Assembly (NCBI RefSeq): GCF_026151205.1
Contig: NC_087083.1
Location: forward strand, 10,103,460 to 10,167,459
DNA from: Bolinopsis microptera
Taxonomy: Eukaryota; Ctenophora; Tentaculata; Lobata; Bolinopsidae
DNA length: 64,000 nucleotides
Direction of reading: 5' to 3'
Shown piece after piece: positions 1-10,729 of this stretch. A program made the position numbers and the translations under genes. Below the pieces are notes generated by a model. It was not told where the DNA came from. It did no database searches and saw only the letters and a program-made list of their open reading frames with translations. Numbering within the stretch: position 1 is the first letter of the stretch; each line of letters starts with the position of its first letter.

Positions 1-221
1 AGTCACAATCTCAGAACTGGTAGGTACTCAAAACTCTCCCACAAGTTTTACAAGTCGCACAAAAATAATCCCACTGAACTCTCCGCGATAAAACAATCAA
101 ACAAGCAGATATCTAAAACATAATCAAGCAGCATGGAGCAGGACAGTATTGATACTCATATTGTTCAGAGAGCAGTGCTCTGTGACAGTTTTGTTCAGGG
201 TATTGTGCACACGTACAACAA

Positions 222-310
222 GACGGTACACAAACGGTACACAGACGGTACAAAAACGGTTCACAAACGGTACACAAACGGTACAAAAACGGTACACAAA
301 CGGTACAAAA
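222..310. repeat. Minisatellite with ACGGTACA-type unit
   Basis: Short units of 10-12 bases built on ACAAACGGTAC recur about eight times with small variants. Open frames across it only translate the repeat. Confidence 0.85.
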
Positions 311-480
311 TCAAGCAGCGCAGCATCATTCTAATACTCATCTTGAATGTTCAGTGCTCTGTGTTCTGTGCTATTCAGGGTATTATTATACACACTGACA
401 CACTGACACACTGACACACGTACACACTAGACAAGCTGCAAGTAGTAAGCCGAGCTTGTATCGGCAGCAGATGGTGGATA

Positions 481-481
481 T

Positions 482-544
<63 letters not shown>

Positions 545-550
545 AACAAC

Positions 551-624
<74 letters not shown>

Positions 625-652
625 TTACTTCTACTACTACTACTACAACAAC

Positions 653-694
<42 letters not shown>
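481..694. repeat. (TAC)n trinucleotide microsatellite
   Basis: Roughly 70 near-perfect TAC triplets with a few ACAACAAC and AAT interruptions. The same imperfect block order occurs twice, around 540-560 and 645-662, so the tract probably grew by an internal duplication. The poly-Thr, poly-Ser and poly-Val frames it gives are not genes. Confidence 0.95.
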
Positions 695-699
695 CAGTG

Positions 700-1132
700 T
701 TACTACAAGAACAGTATAGTTCACCTATAACAATCGTGGTCAATAACAATCAAGGTCTGATCTATTTCGGGACATACCGGGTACATGATGTTGGGTCCCA
801 ACTTTTATACTTATACCTTGGTAAAGTCAACAGAGCGTATAATTCATTACGATGATTCGAACGTTAATAAAGTTTCAACACCACCAGGTTGTGACCCTGA
901 CAAAAGAAAGTAACCTAGAGAGATGCAGGATGGAGCACGATAAGACACACAGGCCCCTACATATAATACTAACCTCATATCTATACTACAAGGACCCAGG
1001 GTGACAATACCCTTGACAATCCCTCATTACACCCTCCCCTCTCTCTCTCTCTCTCTCGCTCACACCCTGGTTCGCACCTCTAGCTTCCCTCAATTAGTTT
1101 ACCCATTGTGAAGGTAATGTGCAAGCAGTGAG

Positions 1133-1163
<31 letters not shown>

Positions 1164-2400
1164 CTGTAGTCTCTCCACAGTGAATAGAGGAGGGGATAGT
1201 CCAGGGTACTTGTCTGTATATAGCCCCTTTAATTAGCATATCTTTAACTAAGTTAACATAACGTGGCGAACTAATTAACTTATTACTTAGCAAACTTGAA
1301 TGCTTGTAGCCACTGCTTTTTAGCATGTTAGATTGCTATGACGAGTGATGTAAAAGTCGAGGGTTGAGGGTGTGCTACTTTGCATATAGACCGCTCTAAA
1401 TAGTGCAACCTACTTAGCATAATTAACATAATTAGAATAATTATCATAACATCTGCTTATTCCGAGTACTGACTCCTCGCTATTCTACACTTTTAGCATG
1501 GAACTTAAAAACACGCTTCATACTTCAACTTATAGTCCAATAATTGCATTTATGCACAACTACAGCTGCAAATTTCCTGAAACTTAGCACTCACATTACT
1601 CACCTTAATATCTAATTACTAATTAATTATTAGCACATTACTCACCTCCCCTTAGGTTTAAAATTTAAAATAGCAAGTAAAAACATGTTTGAGATTATCA
1701 CGGTTGATAATATCAAACATGACCCTGTACTGTGACCGGCACAATAAAATAATGTTAACAATTTATTGTAACATCATTGAAAAATCCTTGTAACAAGTTT
1801 GGAATTTGGTAACAGAAGAACAACATGTGGTTCAACCAGTGACGTATAAACTATACAAGTATTACACGTCACTTGTGCAGAATATCTCGTTTAAGAAGAG
1901 GTAAAGATCAGTTTTAGAAGATATCTGATTGCTCATTACTTCTCCTCATGTTCCACGGACATTTGCTAAAATCTGCTAAGTAGAAACAAGGATTGTGTAA
2001 TTATAAGTATCATGTAAATTGGTTTTCTGTAGAAAGCAGTTAACGTTGGCAGTATCCAAATAGCCCGACCCAGTGCGCGGAATACTACCTATGACATAAC
2101 GTTAAATATTAAGTTAACATACTTCATACTTGGTAGCAGATCATGGGCACGTAATGTTTAGAACGGGTAGAATGGCAAGAATTCTTTAAATCATTCTTGA
2201 GAAATATTCAGCTCATCATACGGGCTTATAATTCCACCAGCAAATTTAAAAGCTTATCTGCTGAATATAAAGGATCACAATTTAAAAGTGTAAGGATTTA
2301 CGGTTACAAACGTTAGGATGATATGAATTATTTAGTTCAGATACGCTATAACATGGTGTCAAAACACGACTTTTGTATGTGGAAAGTACTGGATAATACA
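700..2400. other. AT-rich non-coding stretch
   Basis: No gene is supported here. It contains two (CT)n runs, at about 1037-1060 and 1136-1163, and otherwise unique AT-rich sequence. It would lie downstream of gene C, so a 3' exon or UTR of that gene could be hidden, but I found none with clear splice sites. Confidence 0.5.
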
Positions 2401-2608
2401 CGATTCTAAACGGGTTCTTGGTTGGTCCTTGACCGGTTCTTGATCGGTGTTAGAGAGATGGTCGGTGTTACTGTTAGACCTAATTCACTATGTAATAAAA
2501 TTTTGAATTCGCTTTGGAAAAATTAGAGACTTGTCACTTGAATGAGCGTATGTAATATAGTGCTCTTCCAGTTCCACAAGGAAACATTTTTAACGTCTCA
2601 ACGGCGTC

Positions 2609-2722
2609 TTGACCGGTTCTAGACCGATTCTAGACCGGTTCTAGACCGGTTCCAGACCGGTTCTAGATCAGTTCTTGGCCGGTTCCAGACCGAATCTTGA
2701 CCGAATCCTGACCGGTTCTTCT
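2609..2722. repeat. Degenerate minisatellite, unit about 11 bases (ACCGGTTCTAG)
   Basis: About ten diverged copies of ACCGGTTCTAG-like units. A few further copies stand upstream at 2408-2450, suggesting an old array that has decayed. Confidence 0.75.
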
Positions 2723-3145
2723 ACAGAGAAATATTTTAACATCTCCGAATTACTGAGGACAGGTGGTGGCTGGTGAGTTCTGAGATTGAGGGTAATTTAA
2801 TAATTCGTAATAATTATCGAATAACAATGCTTCTGGGTTTAATTTCAGAATTAATCCCTGTGCCGCGGTTAAAATTTTAAGAAACCAGTCTTGACGATTT
2901 CCCTAATTAACAAACTCTTTGTAATATAAACTGGTCACGCCACTGCAACCTCGACTACCTCCACAACAAAAATGGCACCAAAATACCCAAATTTTTATTT
3001 TGAATCACAAGCCGTATGTCGTACGATAAATAACTAAATGAACCTTATATAAACCGGAAACGGTTTATGTCCGTGACGCCGTCTGAGCCGTTTGACCACG
3101 ACAACCGGTAAAGCCTCTAAACCAGTTTAAAGACGATTTGACGTG

Positions 3146-3207
3146 CGTGTGATCACGTGGGCGATTTGACTCTGTGCGCGTTATCACGTGGGCGATTTGA
3201 CTCTGTA
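3146..3207. repeat. Two-copy direct repeat containing ATCACGTGGGCGATTTGACT
   Basis: A unit of about 32 bases with a CACGTG core occurs twice in tandem. A three-copy GAGGTTCAAAT repeat follows at 3329-3365. Confidence 0.7.
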
Positions 3208-3882
3208 AACCATGGCTTTATCAATTGCCGTTACAAAGAAGATACTGATAAAGATATACAGCGAGGTATAGTACCTTTTAACGCTCTTTGACCTACTTTT
3301 AGCGCATTTCGTATGATTTTATGCATAATGAGGTTCAAATGAGGTTCAAATGAGGTTCAAATGAGGGTTCGGTTTAGCATTGTTAAAACCCTGCAGTGAT
3401 GATAAACAGCCACCCGCCTGTTATAAAAACGGTAGGTGATTATTGATTACCTACAAGATACTAATAGTCTGTAAACCCCACATATCTACAATTGCAGCAG
3501 TAAATTTGTATAATATCATTACATTTATCATTTAGATGGAGCTTCATTGACCCACGATTAGTACTCGGTAAAATACTATGCAGTTCATCCGGTTCATCGT
3601 GACCAAAGAAACAATATTTGTTTTATTGTCAATATCACAGTCTATCTTTTGGACTTTTCATAGCCACTTTATTGGTCTATGTGAGCACTTCTTCCGCAAT
3701 TGTTTTCGGTGTTAGTCCGATAATTCATTGGTTTTTAAACAATAAATAGTGACAATTTAATGACTCAATTTGATATAACGAAAATGTAAAACTTTCAATG
3801 CGCTGCAAGTTAAATTTTGGGTTAGTAAAAAGGATCATGAGTGTATAAGATTATAAAAATAACAAAATTCCAAATGATCGTA

Positions 3883-3990
3883 GTCACAATATCTAAATAG
3901 TTACAATAGTTAAATATAAAATAGTTACAATATCTAAATATAATGTAGTTACAATAATCAAAATATAAGATATAATTACAATATCTAAAG
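3883..3990. repeat. ATAGTTACAATATCTAAATA-type minisatellite
   Basis: Four to five imperfect copies of about 24 bases lie directly beyond the splice donor of gene C exon 4, at the start of the following intron (minus strand). Confidence 0.65.
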
Positions 3991-4004
3991 AACAAAACAC
4001 TTAC

Positions 4005-4181
4005 TCATCTCCTGAAGTTGCTTCATGGTGGCAGTAATTCCGGAGGGACTGAACATTGTGGCAAAAGTCTTGGCCACCGCGTTACCACCTAGAGTACCAC
4101 CACCGAGGGTACCAGCAGATGGTACTGGCTTGGTAAGGGTCACTGCTTTTACCTTGCCCCATTTTGACATCTTCAGTAATG
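4005..4181 (-). CDS. Gene C, exon 4: SKWGKVK and Gly-rich segment
   Basis: The acceptor GCTACACCAG fits phase 1, and the exon ends GAGATGA|GTAAGTG in phase 1. The 177 bases encode LLKMSKWGKVKAVTLTKP, then a SAGTLGGGTLGG turn-rich run, then a stretch ending with ITATMKQLQEM. The intron from exon 3 is about 15 kb and filled with tandem repeats, so another exon between them is possible. A decayed copy of this exon lies about 200 bases upstream in gene orientation. The gene continues downstream, but I cannot find the next exon. Confidence 0.65.
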
Positions 4182-4299
4182 CTGGTGTAGCTGTCTACAC
4201 TCTACAGGGATTTAACAAAGTTGTCAAGGTAACAAAGAGGAAAATTAATGTTTTTTTTTTGGTATCGTGGAAGTTATAAATATGGAAACCAACATAGCA

Positions 4300-4391
4300 A
4301 CCGTGGTACCACCTAGAGTGCCACCACCGAGGGTACCAGCAGATGGTGGTACTGGTTCGGTGAGGGTCACCAATTTTATCTTGCCCCATTT
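4300..4391 (-). pseudogene. Decayed duplicate of gene C exon 4
   Basis: About 92 bases closely match the first half of exon 4 on the same strand. They could encode KWGKIKLVTLTEPVPPSAG and the same GTLGGGTLGG run. Similarity fades after this, and a TAA sits directly before the first matching codon next to the only nearby acceptor-like CTACAG. It looks like a tandem exon duplication that is no longer usable. Confidence 0.6.
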
Positions 4392-4462
4392 TTACTGTAG
4401 TTTTTACTGTAGTTTTTACTGTAGTTTTTACTGTAGTTTTAACTGTAGTTTTTACTGTAGAC
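4388..4462. repeat. 12-bp minisatellite TTTTTACTGTAG, six copies
   Basis: Six nearly perfect copies abut the duplicated exon. On the minus strand each unit reads CTACAGTAAAAA, so each offers a CTACAG acceptor-like sequence just upstream of the exon copy. Confidence 0.9.
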
Positions 4463-4842
4463 AGTAATATTAATGTACCAGGTACCTGACTACAAAGTTG
4501 TAACAAAAAGGAATTTTTTTTTATACCGTGGAAGCTATAAATATAGAAAACAACTATAACACCTAACAGTTGCACATTGCGCAAGCAATTACAAATCAAT
4601 TGCATTAACAACATACTAACTAAATAAAAACGATTTAAGAAATTCCGGTATAGAAAACCCCGTTATAGAAATTCTGTTATAAATAATAATAATAATTGTG
4701 TTATACAAAATTCCGTTTAAAAGTATTTTGACAGTGAAAGAAGAGAGCAGTTCAATATCGCTAATCTATTTCCGTTCGAGTGGAGTAGATTTAGGGTCAT
4801 TTTTACCATATTTGCCATAGTTACCATATTTGCTTAAAGTAC

Positions 4843-5059
4843 GGTTCTTTTGCGATAGTCAAAACGCGACAACTAGCGCTGGATGGCGACAACTAGCGCT
4901 GGATAGCGACAATTATCGAACATATATATTTTGCGCTGGCCAGCGTTATCCAGCGATGGATAGCGACAACTAGCGCTGGATGGCGACAACTAGCGCTGGA
5001 TAGCGCTAGTTGTCGCCATCCAGCGCTAGTTGTCGCGTTTTGACTATCGCAAAAGAACC
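4843..5059. mobile_element. Palindromic MITE copy 1 (GGTTCTTTTGCG family)
   Basis: The element begins GGTTCTTTTGCGATAGTC and ends with its exact reverse complement. The interior is made of inverted and direct copies of GACAACTAGCGCTGGAT. It is flanked by a perfect 8-bp direct repeat TAAAGTAC (4835-4842 and 5060-5067). An 8-bp target duplication fits hAT- or P-like transposition. Related copies are at 55415 and 57963. Confidence 0.9.
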
Positions 5060-5373
5060 TAAAGTACTTAAACGCTGATTCGCTGCAGAGTGCAGGACCG
5101 ACGACCGTGTAAACAAGTAAGTGTTTTTTCGTTTATTTCTACTTCAGAATTTCTTCTTAACATTACTTATTGCTAGTTTCTATAGCCATTAGATTAGGGG
5201 TTTTTATTGTCAAATTCCAGCTGTATGTGCCCTATTTGACAGGGTGTAAATTGTACGCCATTTTTGTAGGTAATGTAGAATAAACTTAGTTCAGAACTTA
5301 GAGTTCTTTGTTCAAATTTGAGTGGAAATATGGCAACATGGATTAGCACCAATAATACAATCCTCATCAACCG

Positions 5374-5680
5374 ATGTTATGACGTCACTATAAGTTATGA
5401 CGTCACATATTAAGTTATGACGTCACTATAAGTTATGACGTCACATATCAAGTTATGACGTCACTATAAGTTATGACGTCACATATTAAGTTATGATGTC
5501 ACTATAAGTTATGACGTCACATATTAAGTTATGACGTCACTATAAGTTATGACGTCACATATTAAGTTATGATGTCACTATAAGTTATGACGTCACATAT
5601 TAAGTTATGACGTCACTATAAGTTATGACGTCACATATTAAGTTATGACGTCACTATAAGTTATGACGTCACATATCAAG
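5374..5680. repeat. CRE-site minisatellite: 16 TGACGTCA-type sites
   Basis: The array alternates 18-base and 20-base units (GTTATGACGTCACTATAA and GTTATGACGTCACATATTAA), giving eight 38-base dimers. Fourteen of the 16 units carry the full palindrome TGACGTCA, the consensus CREB/ATF site; two have TGATGTCA. It sits in the long intron of gene C. Whether it binds bZIP factors is unknown. Confidence 0.9.
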
Positions 5681-5758
5681 CTCTATCTCAGAGATGTCAA
5701 TAGAGAATTTGCGATGACAACCAGGCAATTATCAAGTGGAAAAGTTCCTAATTCATCG

Positions 5759-5884
5759 GCTTCAAGCTGGTGTAAATGTCAATGCTTCAAGCTGGTGTAA
5801 ATGTCAATGCTTCAACCTGGTGTAAATGTCGATGCTTCAAGCTGGTGTAAATGTCAATGCTTCAACCTGGTGTAAATGTCAATG
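5759..5884. repeat. 24-25 bp minisatellite, TTCAAGCTGGTGTAAATGTC
   Basis: Five tandem copies, with AAGCTGG and AACCTGG variants. Confidence 0.9.
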
Positions 5885-6242
5885 ACTCCAGAAAAGAAAA
5901 GTCACAATTAATTGAGCCTACGGCATAAGAATCCCAGTAAACTATTCGTAAACAAATGTTATAACGAAACAAAAGGAAAATTAAACCAATCTCTGTACAT
6001 TAATAAGAGACATGTGTGGACAGGGGGTAATGTCTGTAAAGTTATTTAATTCAATTCAGATGGTTAATCTAGGCTACACTTGAATCACTTGTCACGCGTT
6101 ACAGACGCGCCGTGCCAAGCGTACTGCTTGGAACCAGTTTATGTGAACTCAATTTAGCAATTTGCATCTCGAGTGTATATTATATTGTTATATGATATAA
6201 TAAAATATGTTGTATATGTAATATAATATGTTATATATCTAA

Positions 6243-6267
6243 CCTAATAATCCCAGAATGTGTGTTT

Positions 6268-6304
<37 letters not shown>

Positions 6305-6937
6305 TCGTAATTTCCGAGCGGCTTAATCAAGAAAACGGTAAGAGTTACAGGGCTGGTTTTTTCGGTATAGTTATGAGGAAGCCAAATGGTAAAGGTTTTT
6401 TAAATCTGTCGGTGGTAAGTGGTTTAATTGATGGTTTTGTACCACAAATGTTACATAAAATGGCTTGAGCAGAACGGCAAGAGTTACGGGGTTAGCTCTC
6501 TCTCTGCATAATATTATGTAGAGTTTATACTCTATATTACATGGCGTATATATTACATGGTCATGTAATACTATAAACTTATTAGGGGAGGGAGAGCTCA
6601 AACGGTCTGTTTGGACTGTAGAGAGAGTTCATACTTTCATAATTCATACGACAATAGACAGTTTTTGGGTTTTTCCAAATAGTTTCTGATTATTCTGATT
6701 TGCGACAAATGATATTGCACTGTTAAGCTGTTAGGATACGACAATGTAATGCATGTTTTCAAATATGTGCGGTGCTGAGTTAATAAAGTAATAAGGGTTA
6801 ATTTCTATTGATTATTGTTTAAGATACTATTGGATACGCGAGGGCACTCCGAAAAGAATTTCTCGCCTAATCCGGGTTTTGACTCAGCAGGTAATTACTC
6901 CTACCCTTTTTAACTGCGGCAGTGAAATCCCGGCCGA
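6243..6937 (+). mobile_element. Helitron-like non-autonomous element, copy 1
   Basis: It starts near TAATAATCCCAGAATGTGTG, followed by a (CTGT)n tract at 6270-6304 and the shared text TTTCCGAGCGGCTTAATCAA. It ends with the family 3' sequence GCAGTGAAATCCCGGCCGAA but lacks the last hairpin half. Copy 2 starts directly after it. No coding sequence is present. Confidence 0.5.
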
Positions 6938-6942
6938 ATATC

Positions 6943-7550
6943 TAACTAATAATCCCAAAATGTGTGTTTTCTGTCTGTCTGTTTGTAATTTCCGAGCGGC
7001 TTAATCAAGAAAACGGTAAGAGTTGCGGGACTCATGATTTTTTCGGTAAAGTGCCGACAAAACTCTGACGAAGTTAAATGATAAAGGTTTTTTAAATCGG
7101 TCGTTGGTATAGGTGGTTTAATTGATGGTTTTGTACCACAAATGTTACATAAAATGGCTTGAGCAGAACGGTAAGAGTTACGGGGCTCGCATATATATAT
7201 TATGTAGCTGCATAATTAGTGTAATTGAGTTACCCGGGTAAGATTCGCTGTCTATACTATAATCTTATTAGGGGAGGGGGCACTGTTTGGACTGCAGAGA
7301 GAGAGTTCATACTTTCATACGACAATGTTATGCGTGTTCACAAATATGATATGCGGGTGTGGTGTTAAGGGTTAATTTCTATTGATTATTGTTTAAGATA
7401 CTATTACTATTGTTTAAGATACCATTGGATACGTGAGGGCACTCCGAATAGAATTGCTCACCTAATGCGGGTTCTGACTCAACGGGTAAATGCTCCTACC
7501 CTTTTTAACTGCGGCAGTGAAATCCCGGCCGAAGGCCGGGTTACACTAGT
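6943..7550 (+). mobile_element. Helitron-like non-autonomous element, copy 2
   Basis: It has the same start and body as copy 1. The 3' end has a perfect hairpin CCCGGCC-GAA-GGCCGGG followed by TTACACTAG and then T. A subterminal GC hairpin and CTAG|T end are typical of Helitrons. I see no target duplication, as expected for that class. A third copy is at about 34.6 kb. Confidence 0.55.
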
Positions 7551-7873
7551 ATATATTATATTTAAGTATTTACAACAAGTCAGTCCGAAATTGAGTGATG
7601 GCTAGGCAGAAGATGGCTTAAAGACTGACACCTTGTAAACTATGTTATAGAGGTGAAGTTAGATGCACCAGCATCAATGACGGATTTTTACAATTATTAA
7701 TTTCTAATGGCTTCCCTAGTTCCTTTATTACAAGAGAGAGGGATTTCAAGCTATCCAATAATTTTACCGGAAATCGGAATCAATGACGAATACTACGTTC
7801 AAATAACGTTAAAACAAGCTTCTCTCGTGAATAGATCCTCGGAACAATCAACTAATTAATTAATTATAAAATT

Positions 7874-8038
7874 ATGAAGTACGGTCCCCATCAGATGGCT
7901 ACAGAATATCTCCAAACAATTCAAACAGGGTTGCCAAAGATTCCGAAAATGGCTCTGAAGATTGAGGACGAAGTATGGTTACTCAATCGAACGAGGGCAA
8001 CAAAACCGAAAGTGACCACCTGGATAACCGGAAATTAA
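7874..8038 (+). CDS. Possible small ORF, 54 residues, unknown
   Basis: It starts MKYGPHQMATEYLQ and contains PKMALKIEDEVWLLNRTRAT. The composition is more protein-like than the surrounding AT-rich DNA. A DEVWLLNR-type phrase is seen near the C-terminus of some retroelement polyproteins, but this is too short to assign. It could be an exon or transposon relic. There is no clear splice site or promoter. Confidence 0.2.
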   Translation: MKYGPHQMATEYLQTIQTGLPKIPKMALKIEDEVWLLNRTRATKPKVTTWITGN

Positions 8039-8486
8039 TGTAAGAGAAGAGGTAAATTGCTCTCTAAACCTAATTTATTTAAAAGTCAGTAAACTTAAAT
8101 AAAGAAACTTAGATAGCTCTGAAAGAGTAGGCTTTCAATAGTTTATGTTGCTTTATCAGACCTATAATGAAAGTGGCTGCCAGCTGCTCTGAGTATTTTG
8201 CAAGCTCTCAATTTGTAAAGTACTTTTCTAGCTCGACTTTCCAATTTCGTCGACGGAAGATAAGAGCAAAGGTATTTTTAAAAGCATGAATAAACGTGGA
8301 GGGGGATATTTAAAACATATAAGTGATACGAAAGGATTTTATTAGCAGGAGCTTTCAAAATACTTGTGTAAATCGTCTTCAGACGAAGATGGATAAACGG
8401 CCCTCGATCCTTGAATATGAACAGAAACATTTAGTGAGCGTCACTTTGCTGTGGCTAATAATCCACCGATCATTAATAAGCTTTCT

Positions 8487-8606
8487 ACCACGTGACTCAA
8501 ACTTAGCACGTGACTCAAACCTACCACGTGACTCAAACCTAGCACGTGACTCAAACCTAGCACGTGACTCAAACCTAGCAAGTGACTCAAACCTTCCACG
8601 CTTAAT
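8487..8606. repeat. 18-bp minisatellite CACGTGACTCAAACCTAG
   Basis: Six tandem units. Five contain CACGTG and one CAAGTG, and all contain the overlapping TGACTCA. Each unit therefore joins an E-box and an AP-1-type site. Confidence 0.92.
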
Positions 8607-8909
8607 GTGATGGATACTCTATTCAGGACGAACATAATTTCAAATTACTTGAGGGTCATTAATATGATAATGTGTTATGATGACGATCATGATGAATAAT
8701 GCTTTATTAATTCACTGATCAGTGATTATGTTGTATTATCATTATTTTATAATTACTATATATATTATGATATTATTATTATGAGATTACAGTCTCTCCA
8801 TTGGTCCAGAGTTTTGATAAGATTGGTTGGAAGTGTTTCTGATGAGTGATCGTGCCGACAGTTTGAATTAAGATTATATTACGTACCACATTAACGTATG
8901 TATCAGTCA

Positions 8910-8980
8910 TAGACCAGTTAAAGACCAGTTATAAACCAGTTGTAGATCAGTTAAAGACCAGTTGTAAACCAGTTAAAAAT
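8910..8980. repeat. Short AGACCAGTTATAA minisatellite
   Basis: Six diverged copies of a 12-13 base unit based on GACCAGTT. Confidence 0.7.
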
Positions 8981-9461
8981 AATAAGAAAACATATATTCT
9001 ATCGCTTAAATAACATTAAAGCTTATGCGATAGGTTAAAAATCTTACGATTCAACAAAATAACATGAAGGCAAAGTGATGCTTGTAACAAATGCAGGGAT
9101 CGTGCAAACTGCAATCTTACAATGTCTAAATTATTAATGCTCTACCAAAATTTAAGTCTACTTTCTAGCTAACCGACGTTTAAATTGCAGCTTACAACAA
9201 TTTTAGTCAAAAATTTGAGTTAATTTATTGTACTTGTAGACTAAATATATTAAATTCAGTAAATACGTCATTCTTACGGTAGCTCTGAAGTGAACTTATC
9301 TTACATGAATTACACGTATTAAAGCCATAATCGCAAGGAGGAGGCAAATCCTTAGTTTTATTTTGGCAAATGTTCAGCAGTAAATGATTAAAGTACTATA
9401 CTGCATCTATGAGTCCATTATTAAGTTATTGGACCTATCCCAGATCTTCCATCAACAGTTT

Positions 9462-9745
9462 ATAAGAGTTTATAGAGTTTATAAGGGTTTATATAAGAGT
9501 TTATAAGAGTTTATAAGAGTTTATAAGAGTTTATAAGAGTTTATACGAGTTTATAAGAGTTTATAAGAGTTTATAAGAGTTTATAAGAGTTTATAAGAGT
9601 TTATAAGAGTTTATAATAGTTTATAAGAGTTTATAAGAGTTTATAAGAGTTTATAAGAGTTTATAAGAGTTTATAAGAGTTTATAAGAGTTTATAAGAGT
9701 TTATAAGAGTTTATATAAGAGTTTATAAGAGTTTATAACAACTTA
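9462..9745. repeat. 11-bp minisatellite AGAGTTTATAA
   Basis: About 25 tandem copies, very uniform, with a few single-base variants and GTTTATATAAG slips. Confidence 0.95.
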
Positions 9746-10332
9746 TACAGGAGCTTTGAAATTAGTATGGAGCGATAACTTAGCTTGTAATAGAACCCTA
9801 ACTTAGATACATCGTAGTCCGATAGTTTCAGTTCGTCCTAATATATAAGTAAGCTTGTACTACTCTACTGCCGCTACTAGGCGTTATATCAGATATTGTT
9901 CCGTGCGAGCACTAAAGAGAGACCACCAAATTGTGAGCAAGTAATAGACAAGATTTTAGAAGCGGAACCTTTGATAAGTGAATCCTATAATCAAACCTTT
10001 AAGTCACGCTCATTGTTCAAAGGGGCTTATTAGTATTGGTTGAGAATCTTATTTATTCAAATATGTCTTTTTAGCCAAAAGAGGCCACTGCGGAAGAGCG
10101 ACTAATACAAACAAAATTTTCGTGATCTCAGAAAGATGAAAATAAACGAATCCCAACGCAGACAGTTCATCAAGTGTAGGAAAGGATATTAGTGACTAGT
10201 GAGGATTATTGTAATATATGGCGGAGAAGTGATAAAGGGAATATATTACCTGTATATTACTAATATTTTTCCTGTATATTACTAATAGACTACTAATATA
10301 TCACTAATATATTACTTGTATCAGCTTCCTGA

Positions 10333-10722
10333 AGTGATAACACGTCTGTGTGTGTATATGATAACACGTCTGTGTGTGTATGATAACACGTCTGTGTGTG
10401 TATGATAACACGTCTGTGTGTATGATAACACGTCTGTGTGTATTATAACACGTCTGTGTGTATGATAACACGTCTGTGTGTGTATGATAACACGTCTGTG
10501 TGTGTATATGATAACACGTCTGTATATATGGTAACACGTCTGTGTGTGTGTATGATAACACGTCTGTGTGTGTATGGTAACACGTCTGTGTGTATGATAA
10601 CACGTCTGTGTGTATGATAACACGTCTGTGTGTATGATAACACGTCTGTGTGTATGATAACACGTCTGTGTGTGTGTATGATAACACGTCTGTATGTATA
10701 TGATAACACGTCTGTATGTAAG
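10333..10722. repeat. GATAACACGTCTGTGTGTAT minisatellite
   Basis: About 18 units of 18-24 bases. The length differences come from the internal (GT)n and TATA steps. The His/Thr-rich frames on the minus strand are repeat translations. Confidence 0.95.
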
Positions 10723-10729
10723 TGATGTG

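Noticed and set aside
375-749. Poly-Ser, poly-Val and poly-Thr open frames
   Set aside because: They are translations of the (TAC)n microsatellite in different frames.
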